Shown here: positions 1 to 6,632 of the stretch, piece by piece
Position numbering within the stretch: position 1 is the first letter of the stretch
Layout: each line of letters opens with the position of its first letter
Notes under the pieces: generated by a model
Database searches by the model: none
What the model saw: the letters and a program-made list of their open reading frames with translations, nothing else
Told to the model about the DNA's origin: nothing
Source of the DNA: an uncultured delta proteobacterium
GTDB lineage: Bacteria > Myxococcota_A > Bradymonadia > REDH01
Direction of reading: 5' to 3'
Length of the DNA stretch: 8,099 bases
Assembly: GCA_903912275.1 (NCBI GenBank)
Contig: CAIWGR010000445.1
Coordinates: 1-8,099 of the forward strand
Translations under genes and position numbers: made by a program

Positions 1-1011
1 ACGCCGTTGCTGCTCCAAATCGACGATGTCTTTCTGCCCGTCACGGTGAATCCAGGCGGCGAGGACACCTGCTACGTCTGCTCGCCCTTCGCGCACTATG
101 TCACCTACGCCATCGAAGAGCTGCGGGAGCTGAGGTCGCCACGCCTCGAGCGGATGCTCGCCTGGGTTCTGCGCGCCTTGGGCTTGTTTCTGCGCTGGGG
201 CGACATCGATCGCGTGGTGCACGTCAACAACGCGCTGCTGTCGACGAACCTCTACCCGCGCCTGTCAGCGACGCAGGTTCTGGCCGTGGCCGACGCCGTA
301 CGGGCCCGTTTTCCCGACCACGCGGTGGTCTTTCGATCGCTGAACCCCACGACCTGCAGCGCTTGGATGGAGCACCTTCGTGCGGCCGGCGCCGCCTTGG
401 TGCCAAGTCGGCAGGTCTACCTCTTTCCGGGCCTCGACGAAGGTTCGCTGAGCCGCGAAGAGCAGCGTCAGGTACGGCGCGATCGGGCGCTCTGGGAGCG
501 CAGCGGATACGCGGTCCGGCCGGGTGCATCCTTCACGCCAGAGGAACTCGACCGTGGCATCAACCTGTACGGCCAGCTCTACCTGGAGAAGTACTCCACC
601 TTGAATCCGCAATTCACCGTGGCGTGGCTGAACGAGGTGTCTGCGAGCGGCGCGATGGGCGTCTTGGGCATCTCGCGCGACGGAAGAATGGACGGAATCG
701 TGGGCTATTTCCAGGTCGAGGGGGTGCAGACCACCCCGCTGTTTGGGTACGATCTCGGCGCTCCCCGTGAGCGTGGCCTCTACCGCATGCTGAGTTCCCT
801 GACGCTCGACGCGGCCTTCGACGCGAGCTGCCTCGCCCACGCCAGCAGCGGCGCCGCCTCCTTCAAGGAAAACCGGGGCCACCGGTCCGCGATCGAATTC
901 AGCGCCGTATTGACCTCCCACCTCGTCTGGCGTCGGCGCCTGGTGTGGCGCCTTCTCCAGGCGCTCATGGAGAAGGTCGCCGTTCCGCTCCTGCGAAAGT
1001 ATCAGCTCTGA
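1..1011 (+). CDS. Possible GNAT-fold acyltransferase-like protein, 5' end outside window
   Basis: The frame is open from base 1 to a TGA at 1009-1011, giving at least 336 residues. A TTG at 7 could initiate, but the frame continues upstream of it and no ribosome binding site is visible, so the true start probably lies before the window. The N-terminal part has a conserved-looking segment (YVCSPFAHYVTYAIEEL). The middle is rich in charged helices (SREEQRQVRRDRALWERSG). A later beta-rich stretch (GVLGISRDGRMDGIVGYFQ) resembles the core strands of GNAT or FemAB-type acyltransferases. The C-terminus is a basic amphipathic helix with many Arg, Trp and Leu, which could touch membrane. There is no signal peptide in the visible part. 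The acyltransferase assignment is an inference from the fold-like pattern, with no catalytic residue identified. A conserved hypothetical protein is the safe description. Codon use is GC-rich like its neighbours. Confidence 0.6.
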   Translation, partial: TPLLLQIDDVFLPVTVNPGGEDTCYVCSPFAHYVTYAIEELRELRSPRLERMLAWVLRALGLFLRWGDIDRVVHVNNALLSTNLYPRLSATQVLAVADAVRARFPDHAVVFRSLNPTTCSAWMEHLRAAGAALVPSRQVYLFPGLDEGSLSREEQRQVRRDRALWERSGYAVRPGASFTPEELDRGINLYGQLYLEKYSTLNPQFTVAWLNEVSASGAMGVLGISRDGRMDGIVGYFQVEGVQTTPLFGYDLGAPRERGLYRMLSSLTLDAAFDASCLAHASSGAASFKENRGHRSAIEFSAVLTSHLVWRRRLVWRLLQALMEKVAVPLLRKYQL

Positions 1012-1019
1012 CGGGCTCG

Positions 1020-1033
1020 CCTCGCAAACGAGG
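1020..1033 (+). terminator. Small hairpin just after the first gene, possible weak terminator
   Basis: CCTCG and CGAGG form a perfect 5-bp stem around a CAAA loop, starting 9 bases after the stop codon at 1009-1011. No T-run follows, so this is not a standard intrinsic terminator. It could stabilise the 3' end of the message or have no function. Confidence 0.2.
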
Positions 1034-1159
1034 AACGGATGCGCTGGTTTTCGCTGGTGCTGGGAGGCCGTGTACCGGCACGGCGTGGTGGTCGGCGGCG
1101 ACGCCATCACCGTCACGGTGACGGGGCCGTAGCGGCGGCGTCACCCCAGCACCACGCCC

Positions 1160-1188
1160 TTGACAACCTCCCGCGCCGAGCCGAATCG
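1160..1188 (+). promoter_or_regulatory. Possible promoter of the short-chain dehydrogenase gene
   Basis: A perfect TTGACA hexamer lies at 1160-1165. With a 17-base spacer the -10 position (1183-1188) reads GAATCG, a poor match to TATAAT. The position, about 40 bases before the likely start at 1231, is sensible, and TTGACA stands out in a GC-rich gap. The poor -10 keeps confidence low. Confidence 0.2.
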
Positions 1189-1220
1189 CTCCGCGCGATT
1201 GCGCCTTTCGCCGCCAACCC

Positions 1221-1224
1221 GGAG
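1221..1224 (+). promoter_or_regulatory. Ribosome binding site that sets the dehydrogenase start at GTG 1231
   Basis: GGAG is followed by a 6-base spacer (TGCCCC) and GTG at 1231. Neither the in-frame ATG at 1039 nor the ATG at 1246 has a comparable purine-rich site at the right distance. This favours GTG 1231 as the start. Confidence 0.55.
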
Positions 1225-1230
1225 TGCCCC

Positions 1231-2184
1231 GTGCCCAAGCCCCTCATGTGTGACCCGTCGCTCTTTTCTCAGGACCTCTCTGGTCGGACCATTGTCGTCA
1301 CGGGCGGCAACTCGGGCATCGGGCTGGTGACGGTCGAACAGCTCGCCAAGCAGGGGGCGCTCGTGGTGCTCGCAGCGCGGCGCCCCGCGGAGGGTGAGCG
1401 GGCGAGGGCCGAGCTGTTGCAGCGGGTGCCGGCCGCGAAGATTGAGGTGGCCGAGCTCGACCTGGCCAAGCTCGATTCGGTGCGACAGTTCGCAGCGAAG
1501 CTCTTGGCGAAGCACTCGGTGCTGCATGGGCTCGTCAACAACGCGGGCGTCATGAACACCCCCAAGAGCAAGACCCACGACGGCTTCGAGATGCAGTTCG
1601 GCACCAACCATCTGGGCCACTTCCTGCTCACCGAGCTGCTGCTGCCTGCGCTCAAGGCCGGCGCTCCGTCGCGCATCGTGAATGTGTCGAGCTGCCTGCA
1701 CGACATGGCGCAGGGCTTCGAGGGGCGCATCGATTTTGACGACCCCAACTTTGAGAGGCGCCCCTACGAAGGCTGGCAGGCCTACGCGCAATCCAAGCTG
1801 GCCAATGTGCTCCACGCGAAGTCGCTGGCGAGGCGGCTCGAGGGCTCGCGCGTCACCGCGGTGAGCGTGCATCCGGGCTGGGTGCGGACCAACCTCATCC
1901 GGCACTCGCTGCCCGTCTGGATGCAGAACACCATCCTCCGCCCCGCGCTCTTCTTTGCCGGCATGATTGAGCCGTGGGAGGGCACGCAGACCACGCTTTA
2001 CGCGCTGCTTGCGCCCGAGGTCGCCGCGCAGCCCGGCGCCTTCTTCAGCCAGACGGGCGTCTACCGCGACAAGGCGGCGAAGAAGGGCGGCTGGCCGCTC
2101 CACTCACCCAACCCGCACGCCCACGATCAGGCCGCGGCCGATCGGCTCGACACCATGAGCCGCACCCTGGTCGGGCTGGCCTAG
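1231..2184 (+). CDS. Short-chain dehydrogenase/reductase, retinol-dehydrogenase/WWOX-like
   Basis: This is a predicted cytosolic NAD(P)-dependent oxidoreductase of 317 residues, within the usual 280-330 of this SDR branch. The cofactor-binding motif TGGNSGIG is at residues 24-31, the structural NNAG motif is at 103-106, the catalytic Ser is in NVSS (151-154), and the catalytic pair Y185/K189 is in YAQSK. The segment after it (KLANVLHAKSLARRL, then VSVHPGWVRTNL) is typical of the retinol dehydrogenase/WW-domain oxidoreductase-like group. Aldehyde/ketone or alcohol interconversion follows from the family; the substrate cannot be read from sequence. GTG 1231 is chosen because GGAG sits 6 bases before it. 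The frame is open back to an ATG at 1039, but the extra 64 residues are Arg/His-rich, unlike any SDR N-terminus, and fall before the Rossmann fold. The gene converges on the GxGYxYP lipoprotein gene, with 28 bases between the stops. Confidence 0.93.
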   Translation: MPKPLMCDPSLFSQDLSGRTIVVTGGNSGIGLVTVEQLAKQGALVVLAARRPAEGERARAELLQRVPAAKIEVAELDLAKLDSVRQFAAKLLAKHSVLHGLVNNAGVMNTPKSKTHDGFEMQFGTNHLGHFLLTELLLPALKAGAPSRIVNVSSCLHDMAQGFEGRIDFDDPNFERRPYEGWQAYAQSKLANVLHAKSLARRLEGSRVTAVSVHPGWVRTNLIRHSLPVWMQNTILRPALFFAGMIEPWEGTQTTLYALLAPEVAAQPGAFFSQTGVYRDKAAKKGGWPLHSPNPHAHDQAAADRLDTMSRTLVGLA

Positions 2185-2212
2185 CGCGCGGTTCGACGCG
2201 GCGCGGCGAGCC

Positions 2213-4054
2213 TCAGTTCCCACTCGCCTGCAAGGCGAGGTCGGCCGCCGCGTCGGTCGAGACGAGCTGCACCGTCGGCGGCAGCAGGTCGATGAGCGCG
2301 GCATAGAAGTTCTCCAGCGAGAGGCCGCCATCGCTCGTCATGTAGACCCAGGTCACGGTGCCGGCCGGCAGCGCAGCGAGGCGGTCGGACATGCGCTGCG
2401 GGCTCGGATGGAAGTCGTCGCTGTTGTCCACGCCCCGCCACGACTGCGACCGGAAGAGCACCGCCTTGCCACCGTCCGCACCCGTCAGAATCTGGTACTT
2501 CTTCTCGGCCGGCCAGGCGGGGAAGGCCTCGAGCAGGTAGGGGACGTTGACGGGGAAGATGCCGTGAATCTGGCTGCCCGCGTGGGCATACCGCGGAAGG
2601 AAGTTGTTCACCGACCGTGCCCAGTCCGCGAACCACTCCCAGTGGATGGTACTGTGGGTGCCGAGCACCGCTGCCACCCGCTCCGTCGCAGCAGCAAACT
2701 TCTCCTGCTCCGCCGCCGGCATCGCGCCGGGGTAGGAGTACTGGTAGCCGCTCGGCGGGAGCATGAAGTAGTCGGAGCCGGTCGACGCGGCCGATTCGTA
2801 GTACCAGTGGAGCACATCGGGCGCGATGTCGGGCAGGTGGGGCGAGATGGTCCAGGTGAGCGGCGGGCACTTGGGCTCCGCGCCACGGCACCGGTCGAGC
2901 CGCTGCTGCAGCCAGTCGCGCCGCGTCGACATGATGTAGCGCACGTTGTCGCCGTCGCCGATGACGAAGGCCACGTAACGCTTCGCAGGGTCGTAGGTGA
3001 TGGCCTCGGGCGCCGTCTGCGGCAGCTCCGACGCGTCGGTGATGGGAGGCCGCCGCGTATCGAAGAAAGAGAGGTTGCTGGTCCGCGTGGGGATGGCGCC
3101 CATGTTGGCCGAGGGCAGGCAGCGGGTCTGGGCCTCGTAGACGTAGCCGCCGGCGAGCCAGGAGTCGTTGTAGCCGAAGACGCCGAGCGGCGTGGGCCAG
3201 CCGCTCTCGTTGACGATGGCGCTGAGGAGGTTCTCTTCGGGGTTCCGGTCGACGCAGCCGTTGACGAGGAAGATGACGAAGAGCTTCCGCGCGAAGACGA
3301 AGTCGACCAGCGCCGTGGGCATGTCGTCGATGAGCGGCGGGTTTGCCTTGTCCGCGGCGTTGCGGTCGTAGCCCGGATTGAGCATCGCGAGGCCTGTCGT
3401 GTCGTGGAGGTAGTTCTCGTAGACGTAGCGGGTGGAGAGGAGCTGGGTGGTCTTGTCGGCAAAGACGGTGGTGGCGTCGACGACCGGCGAGGCGCAGGTG
3501 AGCGGCGACTCGTCGGCGAGCGGCGGCACACCCTCCGCGGCCGCGACCGTGAGGATGGCGGGCAGGATTTCGTGCTGGCTCGCGTAGGAGTAGCGGACGC
3601 AGCCGCCGAAGTCGGCGAGGCAGCTGGTCAGGAAGTCGGTGGTGTTGACCGTCTCTGCCGCTGTGAGGCCGAGCGCGGGCAGCCAGGTCTCATCCTGGAG
3701 CGCGGCGCCGTCGATGTTGGCCTGCTGCACATCGGGGTCGGTCTGGACGAAGATGGAGCCGCCTTCGCGCCGGTTGTAGAGGCCGGCGCAGGCGTGGACG
3801 GAGAGTTGCGTGGGGACCGAGGCAGAGGCGTCGATGCGGACGATGCGGAAGCTCTCGGCGTAGGTCGGCTCGGGCTCCGGCGTGGTGTCGGCGGAGGCGT
3901 CTGCCGAGCCCTCGGTGCTGGTGTCACCCGACCCGCTGCCGGCGCCGTCTGCAGCGACATCCACCGTGGAGTCGGTCTGCTTCTTGTCGGCGCCACAGGC
4001 GACCAGGAGCGAGGCGAGGAAGAGGAGGGAGGCGCGGAGGTTGCGATGGTTCAA
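2213..4054 (-). CDS. GxGYxYP-family predicted lipoprotein, putative glycoside-hydrolase-like
   Basis: This is a predicted envelope lipoprotein of 613 residues. Residues 1-20 form a lipoprotein signal: N-terminal Arg, a hydrophobic run (LLFLASLLVA) and lipobox LVAC with Cys20. Residues 21-63 are a flexible linker rich in Ser, Asp, Thr and Glu. The rest is a large globular region with FVIGDGDNV at about 363-371 and PSGYQYSYP at 434-442. Both landmarks match the GxGYxYP family, annotated as putative glycoside hydrolases; enzymatic activity is not established here. Eight Cys remain in the mature part, which fits an exported, disulfide-bonded protein. The start chosen is TTG at 4054: GAGG lies 4 bases upstream and the signal peptide begins there. 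The frame extends to GTG 4108, but that would put 18 charged residues before the signal and has no ribosome binding site. The gene follows the VWA lipoprotein gene on the same strand after 167 bases, with no convincing terminator or promoter between, so co-transcription is possible. Confidence 0.88.
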   Translation of the reverse strand: MNHRNLRASLLFLASLLVACGADKKQTDSTVDVAADGAGSGSGDTSTEGSADASADTTPEPEPTYAESFRIVRIDASASVPTQLSVHACAGLYNRREGGSIFVQTDPDVQQANIDGAALQDETWLPALGLTAAETVNTTDFLTSCLADFGGCVRYSYASQHEILPAILTVAAAEGVPPLADESPLTCASPVVDATTVFADKTTQLLSTRYVYENYLHDTTGLAMLNPGYDRNAADKANPPLIDDMPTALVDFVFARKLFVIFLVNGCVDRNPEENLLSAIVNESGWPTPLGVFGYNDSWLAGGYVYEAQTRCLPSANMGAIPTRTSNLSFFDTRRPPITDASELPQTAPEAITYDPAKRYVAFVIGDGDNVRYIMSTRRDWLQQRLDRCRGAEPKCPPLTWTISPHLPDIAPDVLHWYYESAASTGSDYFMLPPSGYQYSYPGAMPAAEQEKFAAATERVAAVLGTHSTIHWEWFADWARSVNNFLPRYAHAGSQIHGIFPVNVPYLLEAFPAWPAEKKYQILTGADGGKAVLFRSQSWRGVDNSDDFHPSPQRMSDRLAALPAGTVTWVYMTSDGGLSLENFYAALIDLLPPTVQLVSTDAAADLALQASGN

Positions 4055-4221
4055 AGGGCCTCGGTGAGCAGGCGTTTCGGAGCGCGGCGCAGCGCGTTCG
4101 TCACGCACGAAGACGGGGCCGCAGCATGGAGCAGGAAAGGCGCGAAGACAAGCGGCGCGGGTAGGCGGTCAGCAGCCGTCTCGTTCAAAGCGGCCAGCCC
4201 TGCCCGTGCTGCGCATCGGCA

Positions 4222-5454
4222 TCAGACCTTGATGCAGTCGAAGAAGATTTCGATGGAGCCGGCCCGGTCGCCGCAGGCGTTCGGACATAGCTCGATCGTG
4301 GTCGGCGCTGCGTTGTTGTCGTAGTACCACTGGTCGCCAGACGAGCAGGCTGAGACGCCGGCCACCTGCGCACCAGCGACGCGCGTGGTGCCGTCTGCGC
4401 TCAGGAACTCCACCCGGACCGACTCGTAAACAATCTCACCGAATGGAGCAGCGGGAATGGCGTAGGAGCAGGCCAGCCCTGCGCCACGCACCACGCCCTC
4501 GGCAATCTGCGCGAAGATGGGCGTCCACTCCGCATCGCAGATGCTGGCAGCAACGCCGCCCGAGAGCCCGGAGAGGTCGATGTAGGTGGAGCCGCGCGCC
4601 TCTGCGCTTCCGTTGGGACCGCTACAGCCGATGGTATCGCAGAAGAAGAGAAAGCAGTCCTCGCTCTCGGTGAGCGAGACGATGCTGTGGAAGGTGAAGC
4701 CACCGGGCAGCCGCGGTGCCATCTGGCCGCGGAACCAGGCCGCATCCATCTGTGATTCGTCGTCGGAGACCACGATGAAATGTGTCTCCGCATCTGGCCG
4801 CAGGAAGTCTGCAAAGTTGTTCCACTCCGCGTCGATAACCTCGAGGGCGTCGGTGGACCCGACCCAGTGCCGGATGCGGCGGTACCGCGGACCGTCCGAC
4901 TCAGGGCAGCTCGGCGAACCTGAAAGCGGTGGCGGCACGCAGACATCGATACCCGTGCCGCTCTCCACATCGGCGATCACAATCACCCGATAGTCGAGCG
5001 AGACGGTCTCGAAGTAGGCCGCAAACGCGTTCATCTGCGATTGCAGAATCGCAGCCTCCTCGCCCATGCTCCCCGATGTGTCGATGGCCCAGATGATATC
5101 GACCGGCGCATAGGTGCGCTCCGCTACGGCCGTGAGCTGCTCGCAGTTGTCGTCGACCGGCGGCTCAGCCGTGTCCGTGGCAGGCTCCGTATCGGCCGGC
5201 TCGATGTCGGCCGTTGCGTCGTTCTCCGTATCGGCCGGTTCAGCGTCCACCGCGGCATCGGCCGACTCGGTGTCGAGAGGACCGGGCTCCACGTCAGCAT
5301 CCACCTCGCCGGCATCTTCACCGCCCAGACTCGGCCGGCCGGTGTCAACACCACCGCGCTCCGGCCCAGAGGCAGCGGCGCCGCCACCCGCAGCAACGCA
5401 GCCCTGCGAACAGACAAACACGAACACAACCCAGACAAGTTGCAGCATCCGCAT
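4222..5454 (-). CDS. von Willebrand factor A domain protein, predicted lipoprotein, Cys-rich
   Basis: This is a 410-residue protein that starts with a hydrophobic signal (MRMLQLVWVVFVFVCSQGC). Cys19 is the likely lipidated residue, although SQGC is not a canonical lipobox because Leu is missing at -3. Residues 20 to about 103 are a low-complexity acidic linker (Ala, Asp, Glu, Pro, Thr). A VWA domain follows: VDIIWAIDTSGSMGEE carries the MIDAS motif DTSGS at 125-129, and VVSDDES at 228-234 supplies a further metal-site-like acidic loop. The C-terminal part includes a Cys-rich stretch ending close to the terminus. Twelve Cys follow the lipobox, suggesting disulfides outside the cytoplasm. VWA domains bind proteins in a metal-dependent way, so a surface adhesion or assembly role is plausible but unproven. 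This architecture is frequent in myxobacterial relatives. ATG 5454 is chosen because GGAGG lies 6 bases upstream; an upstream ATG at 5496 would put 14 residues before the signal. Confidence 0.9.
   Translation of the reverse strand: MRMLQLVWVVFVFVCSQGCVAAGGGAAASGPERGGVDTGRPSLGGEDAGEVDADVEPGPLDTESADAAVDAEPADTENDATADIEPADTEPATDTAEPPVDDNCEQLTAVAERTYAPVDIIWAIDTSGSMGEEAAILQSQMNAFAAYFETVSLDYRVIVIADVESGTGIDVCVPPPLSGSPSCPESDGPRYRRIRHWVGSTDALEVIDAEWNNFADFLRPDAETHFIVVSDDESQMDAAWFRGQMAPRLPGGFTFHSIVSLTESEDCFLFFCDTIGCSGPNGSAEARGSTYIDLSGLSGGVAASICDAEWTPIFAQIAEGVVRGAGLACSYAIPAAPFGEIVYESVRVEFLSADGTTRVAGAQVAGVSACSSGDQWYYDNNAAPTTIELCPNACGDRAGSIEIFFDCIKV
5185..5238 (-). repeat. 39-base in-frame repeat in the linker of the VWA lipoprotein
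   Basis: The 15-mer CTCCGTATCGGCCGG (plus strand) occurs at 5185-5199 and again at 5224-5238, exactly 39 bases (13 codons) apart. It encodes the repeated EPADTE unit in the acidic linker. The period is a multiple of three, so copy changes would keep the frame. Confidence 0.75.
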
Positions 5455-5460
5455 GAATGA

Positions 5461-5465
5461 CCTCC
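5461..5465 (-). promoter_or_regulatory. Strong ribosome binding site of the VWA lipoprotein gene
   Basis: Read on the minus strand, GGAGG is followed by the 6-base spacer TCATTC and ATG at 5454. This is a near-ideal Shine-Dalgarno arrangement and fixes the start at 5454 rather than at the in-frame ATG 5496. Confidence 0.75.
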
Positions 5466-5478
5466 GAGAGGCCACCAT

Positions 5479-5496
5479 CTGTGACACAGCCGTCAC
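5479..5496 (-). promoter_or_regulatory. Inverted repeats upstream of the VWA lipoprotein gene, possible operator
   Basis: Two overlapping dyads are present: CTGTG-A-CACAG at 5479-5489, and GTGAC-N6-GTCAC at 5481-5496. They lie 25-42 bases before the ATG at 5454. They could be a repressor or activator site, or a hairpin in the 5' leader. The half-sites resemble CRP/FNR-type TGTGA/TCAC, but the spacing is 8 rather than 6 bases. No convincing -35/-10 pair was found in the 165-base gap 5455-5619. Confidence 0.25.
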
Positions 5497-5619
5497 GGGC
5501 GAGCAAGCACCGTCGCAACCGGCAGCGGCCGGCGGGCTTCAAAGCCTGGCAGCAGCAACGTGGTCGTAGCGGCCGTGTTGAAACAAAGAGGCGTTAGAAC
5601 GAGCCTTCGCTCTCCCACC

Positions 5620-6540
5620 CTACCCTGCCTGAAGCTCCCGCAACGCAGCAGTCATGCGCGGCTGCACAAAGTCGATGAAGGCGCGCACGCGGGGCGGCAG
5701 GTGCTTGCCACCTACATAGAGCAGATGGAGCGGTGTAGGCGGTGGCGCGAGGCTGTCGAAGAGGCTCACAAGCCGGCCCTCTGCGAGCGCCTCGTGCGGG
5801 ATGGCCGCCGGCAGACAGGCGATGCCCAGCCCTTGCTCCGCGGCCGTGCGGAGCACCACAAAGTCGTCGCTCACCAGCCGGCCGTTCACCGCAACCTCAA
5901 AGGCCCTGCGGCCCCGTCCGAAGGGCCATGAGGTGCGCACGGCCATCCCCTGTTTGCCGAAGCGGAGACAGGCATGGCCGCTCAGTTCGGCGGGGCGCGA
6001 CGGCGTGCCATGGGCTTCGAGGTATGCGGGGCTGGCAACCACCCGGTAGGTCGAGGTGCCGAGCAGCCGAGAGACAAGCGCCGAGTCGGGGAGCGTGCCG
6101 GCACGGATGGCCACATCGAAGCGGTCGGCGACCAGGTCGACCTGCCGGTCGGTGAGATGGACCACCACATCGAGCGACGGGTAGGCGTTCAGGAAGTCTG
6201 CCAGGATGGGGGCCAGGAAGCCCTGACCGAGCGGCACCGTGGTGGTCACACGCACCTTGCCGCGCGGCGCCCGCGCCAGCTCGCTGACGGCGGCCTCGGC
6301 GGCCTCGAGGCGTGCGAGTGCTACCTCTGCCTCGTCGAGGAAGGCGGCGCCGGCATCGGTGAGCGAGAGCTTGCGCGTGGTGCGGTGGAGCAGCCGGGCC
6401 TCCAGCTGCTCCTCGAGCTCCGCCACCTTCCGGCTCACGGTGGTCTTGGGCATGCCGAGTTCGCGTGCAGCGCCGGTGAAACTGCCGGTCTGTGCGACGC
6501 GGACAAAGACGAGGGCTGCGTTGAGATCCATCTGTGCCAT
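5620..6540 (-). CDS. LysR-family transcriptional regulator, CrgA-like
   Basis: This is a 306-residue cytoplasmic DNA-binding regulator, the usual LysR length. The N-terminal winged helix-turn-helix is clear at about residues 5-62 (GSFTGAARELGMPKTTVSRK at 19-38, then LHRTTRKLSLTDAG). A long linker helix follows (66-90), then a periplasmic-binding-protein-like effector domain from about 94, opening with RGKVRVTTTVPLGQGFLAP and containing DVAIRAG, as in the CrgA-like group. It is divergently transcribed from the ene-reductase with 92 bases between starts. LysR regulators in this arrangement commonly control the divergent neighbour and themselves, so it probably responds to a substrate or product of the reductase. 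This role is inferred from position. The start is placed at ATG 6540; ATG 6531 is equally possible because neither has a good ribosome binding site, and GTG 6549 is less likely. Confidence 0.94.
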   Translation of the reverse strand: MAQMDLNAALVFVRVAQTGSFTGAARELGMPKTTVSRKVAELEEQLEARLLHRTTRKLSLTDAGAAFLDEAEVALARLEAAEAAVSELARAPRGKVRVTTTVPLGQGFLAPILADFLNAYPSLDVVVHLTDRQVDLVADRFDVAIRAGTLPDSALVSRLLGTSTYRVVASPAYLEAHGTPSRPAELSGHACLRFGKQGMAVRTSWPFGRGRRAFEVAVNGRLVSDDFVVLRTAAEQGLGIACLPAAIPHEALAEGRLVSLFDSLAPPPTPLHLLYVGGKHLPPRVRAFIDFVQPRMTAALRELQAG

Positions 6541-6632
6541 GATTGGCACAGTCTATCCAAAAAGTGATCCTTTGTGCAAACAGCGGACTCCATCAGAATG
6601 CAGCCTCCCACCCCTGCAACCTTGGAAACACC
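6541..6632. promoter_or_regulatory. Divergent control region between LysR regulator and ene-reductase
   Basis: This 92-base gap is visibly more AT-rich than its surroundings around 6543-6580. TTGGCACA (6543-6550) and TGTGCAAA (6573-6580) form an inverted repeat with 7 of 8 positions paired and a 22-base spacer. The right arm also lies in a small palindrome, TTTG-TG-CAAA (6571-6580). This is a plausible LysR operator. A weak plus-strand promoter could be TTGTGC (6572-6577) with CAGAAT (6594-6599) at 16-base spacing. A weak minus-strand one could be TTTGCA (6580-6575) with GATAGA (6557-6552) at 17-base spacing. The two would overlap at the repeat. The hexamers are poor matches, so only the region as a whole is well supported. 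Confidence 0.5.

Noticed and set aside
265..1116. A 283-codon minus-strand frame opposite the first gene
   Set aside because: It has low-information composition and no start signal. The plus-strand frame has more natural residue patterns.
1039..1230. N-terminal extension of the dehydrogenase from ATG 1039
   Set aside because: The added residues are Arg/His-rich, unlike a signal or domain, and the ribosome binding site at 1221-1224 points to GTG 1231.
1141..2103. A 320-codon minus-strand frame opposite the short-chain dehydrogenase
   Set aside because: The plus strand carries all SDR motifs in order. This frame is a His/Arg/Leu-rich shadow.
4055..4221. Separate promoter for the GxGYxYP gene
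   Set aside because: TTGAAC-like and TTGTCT-like hexamers occur on the minus strand, but none has a credible -10 at 16-18 bases. Nothing else is visible in this gap.
2408..4324. A 638-codon open frame on the plus strand opposite the GxGYxYP gene
   Set aside because: It is rich in Arg, Gly, Val and Glu with no recognisable domain, and it is the mirror of a well-supported lipoprotein gene in high-GC DNA. It is most likely an antisense shadow.
5480..5496. CRP-type site TGTGA...TCAC upstream of the VWA gene
   Set aside because: The half-sites are 8 bases apart instead of 6. Only a generic inverted repeat is supported.
5601..5612. Hairpin GAGC-CTTC-GCTC just after the LysR stop, as a terminator
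   Set aside because: The stem is only 4 bp and no T-run follows in the LysR direction, so it is too weak to call.
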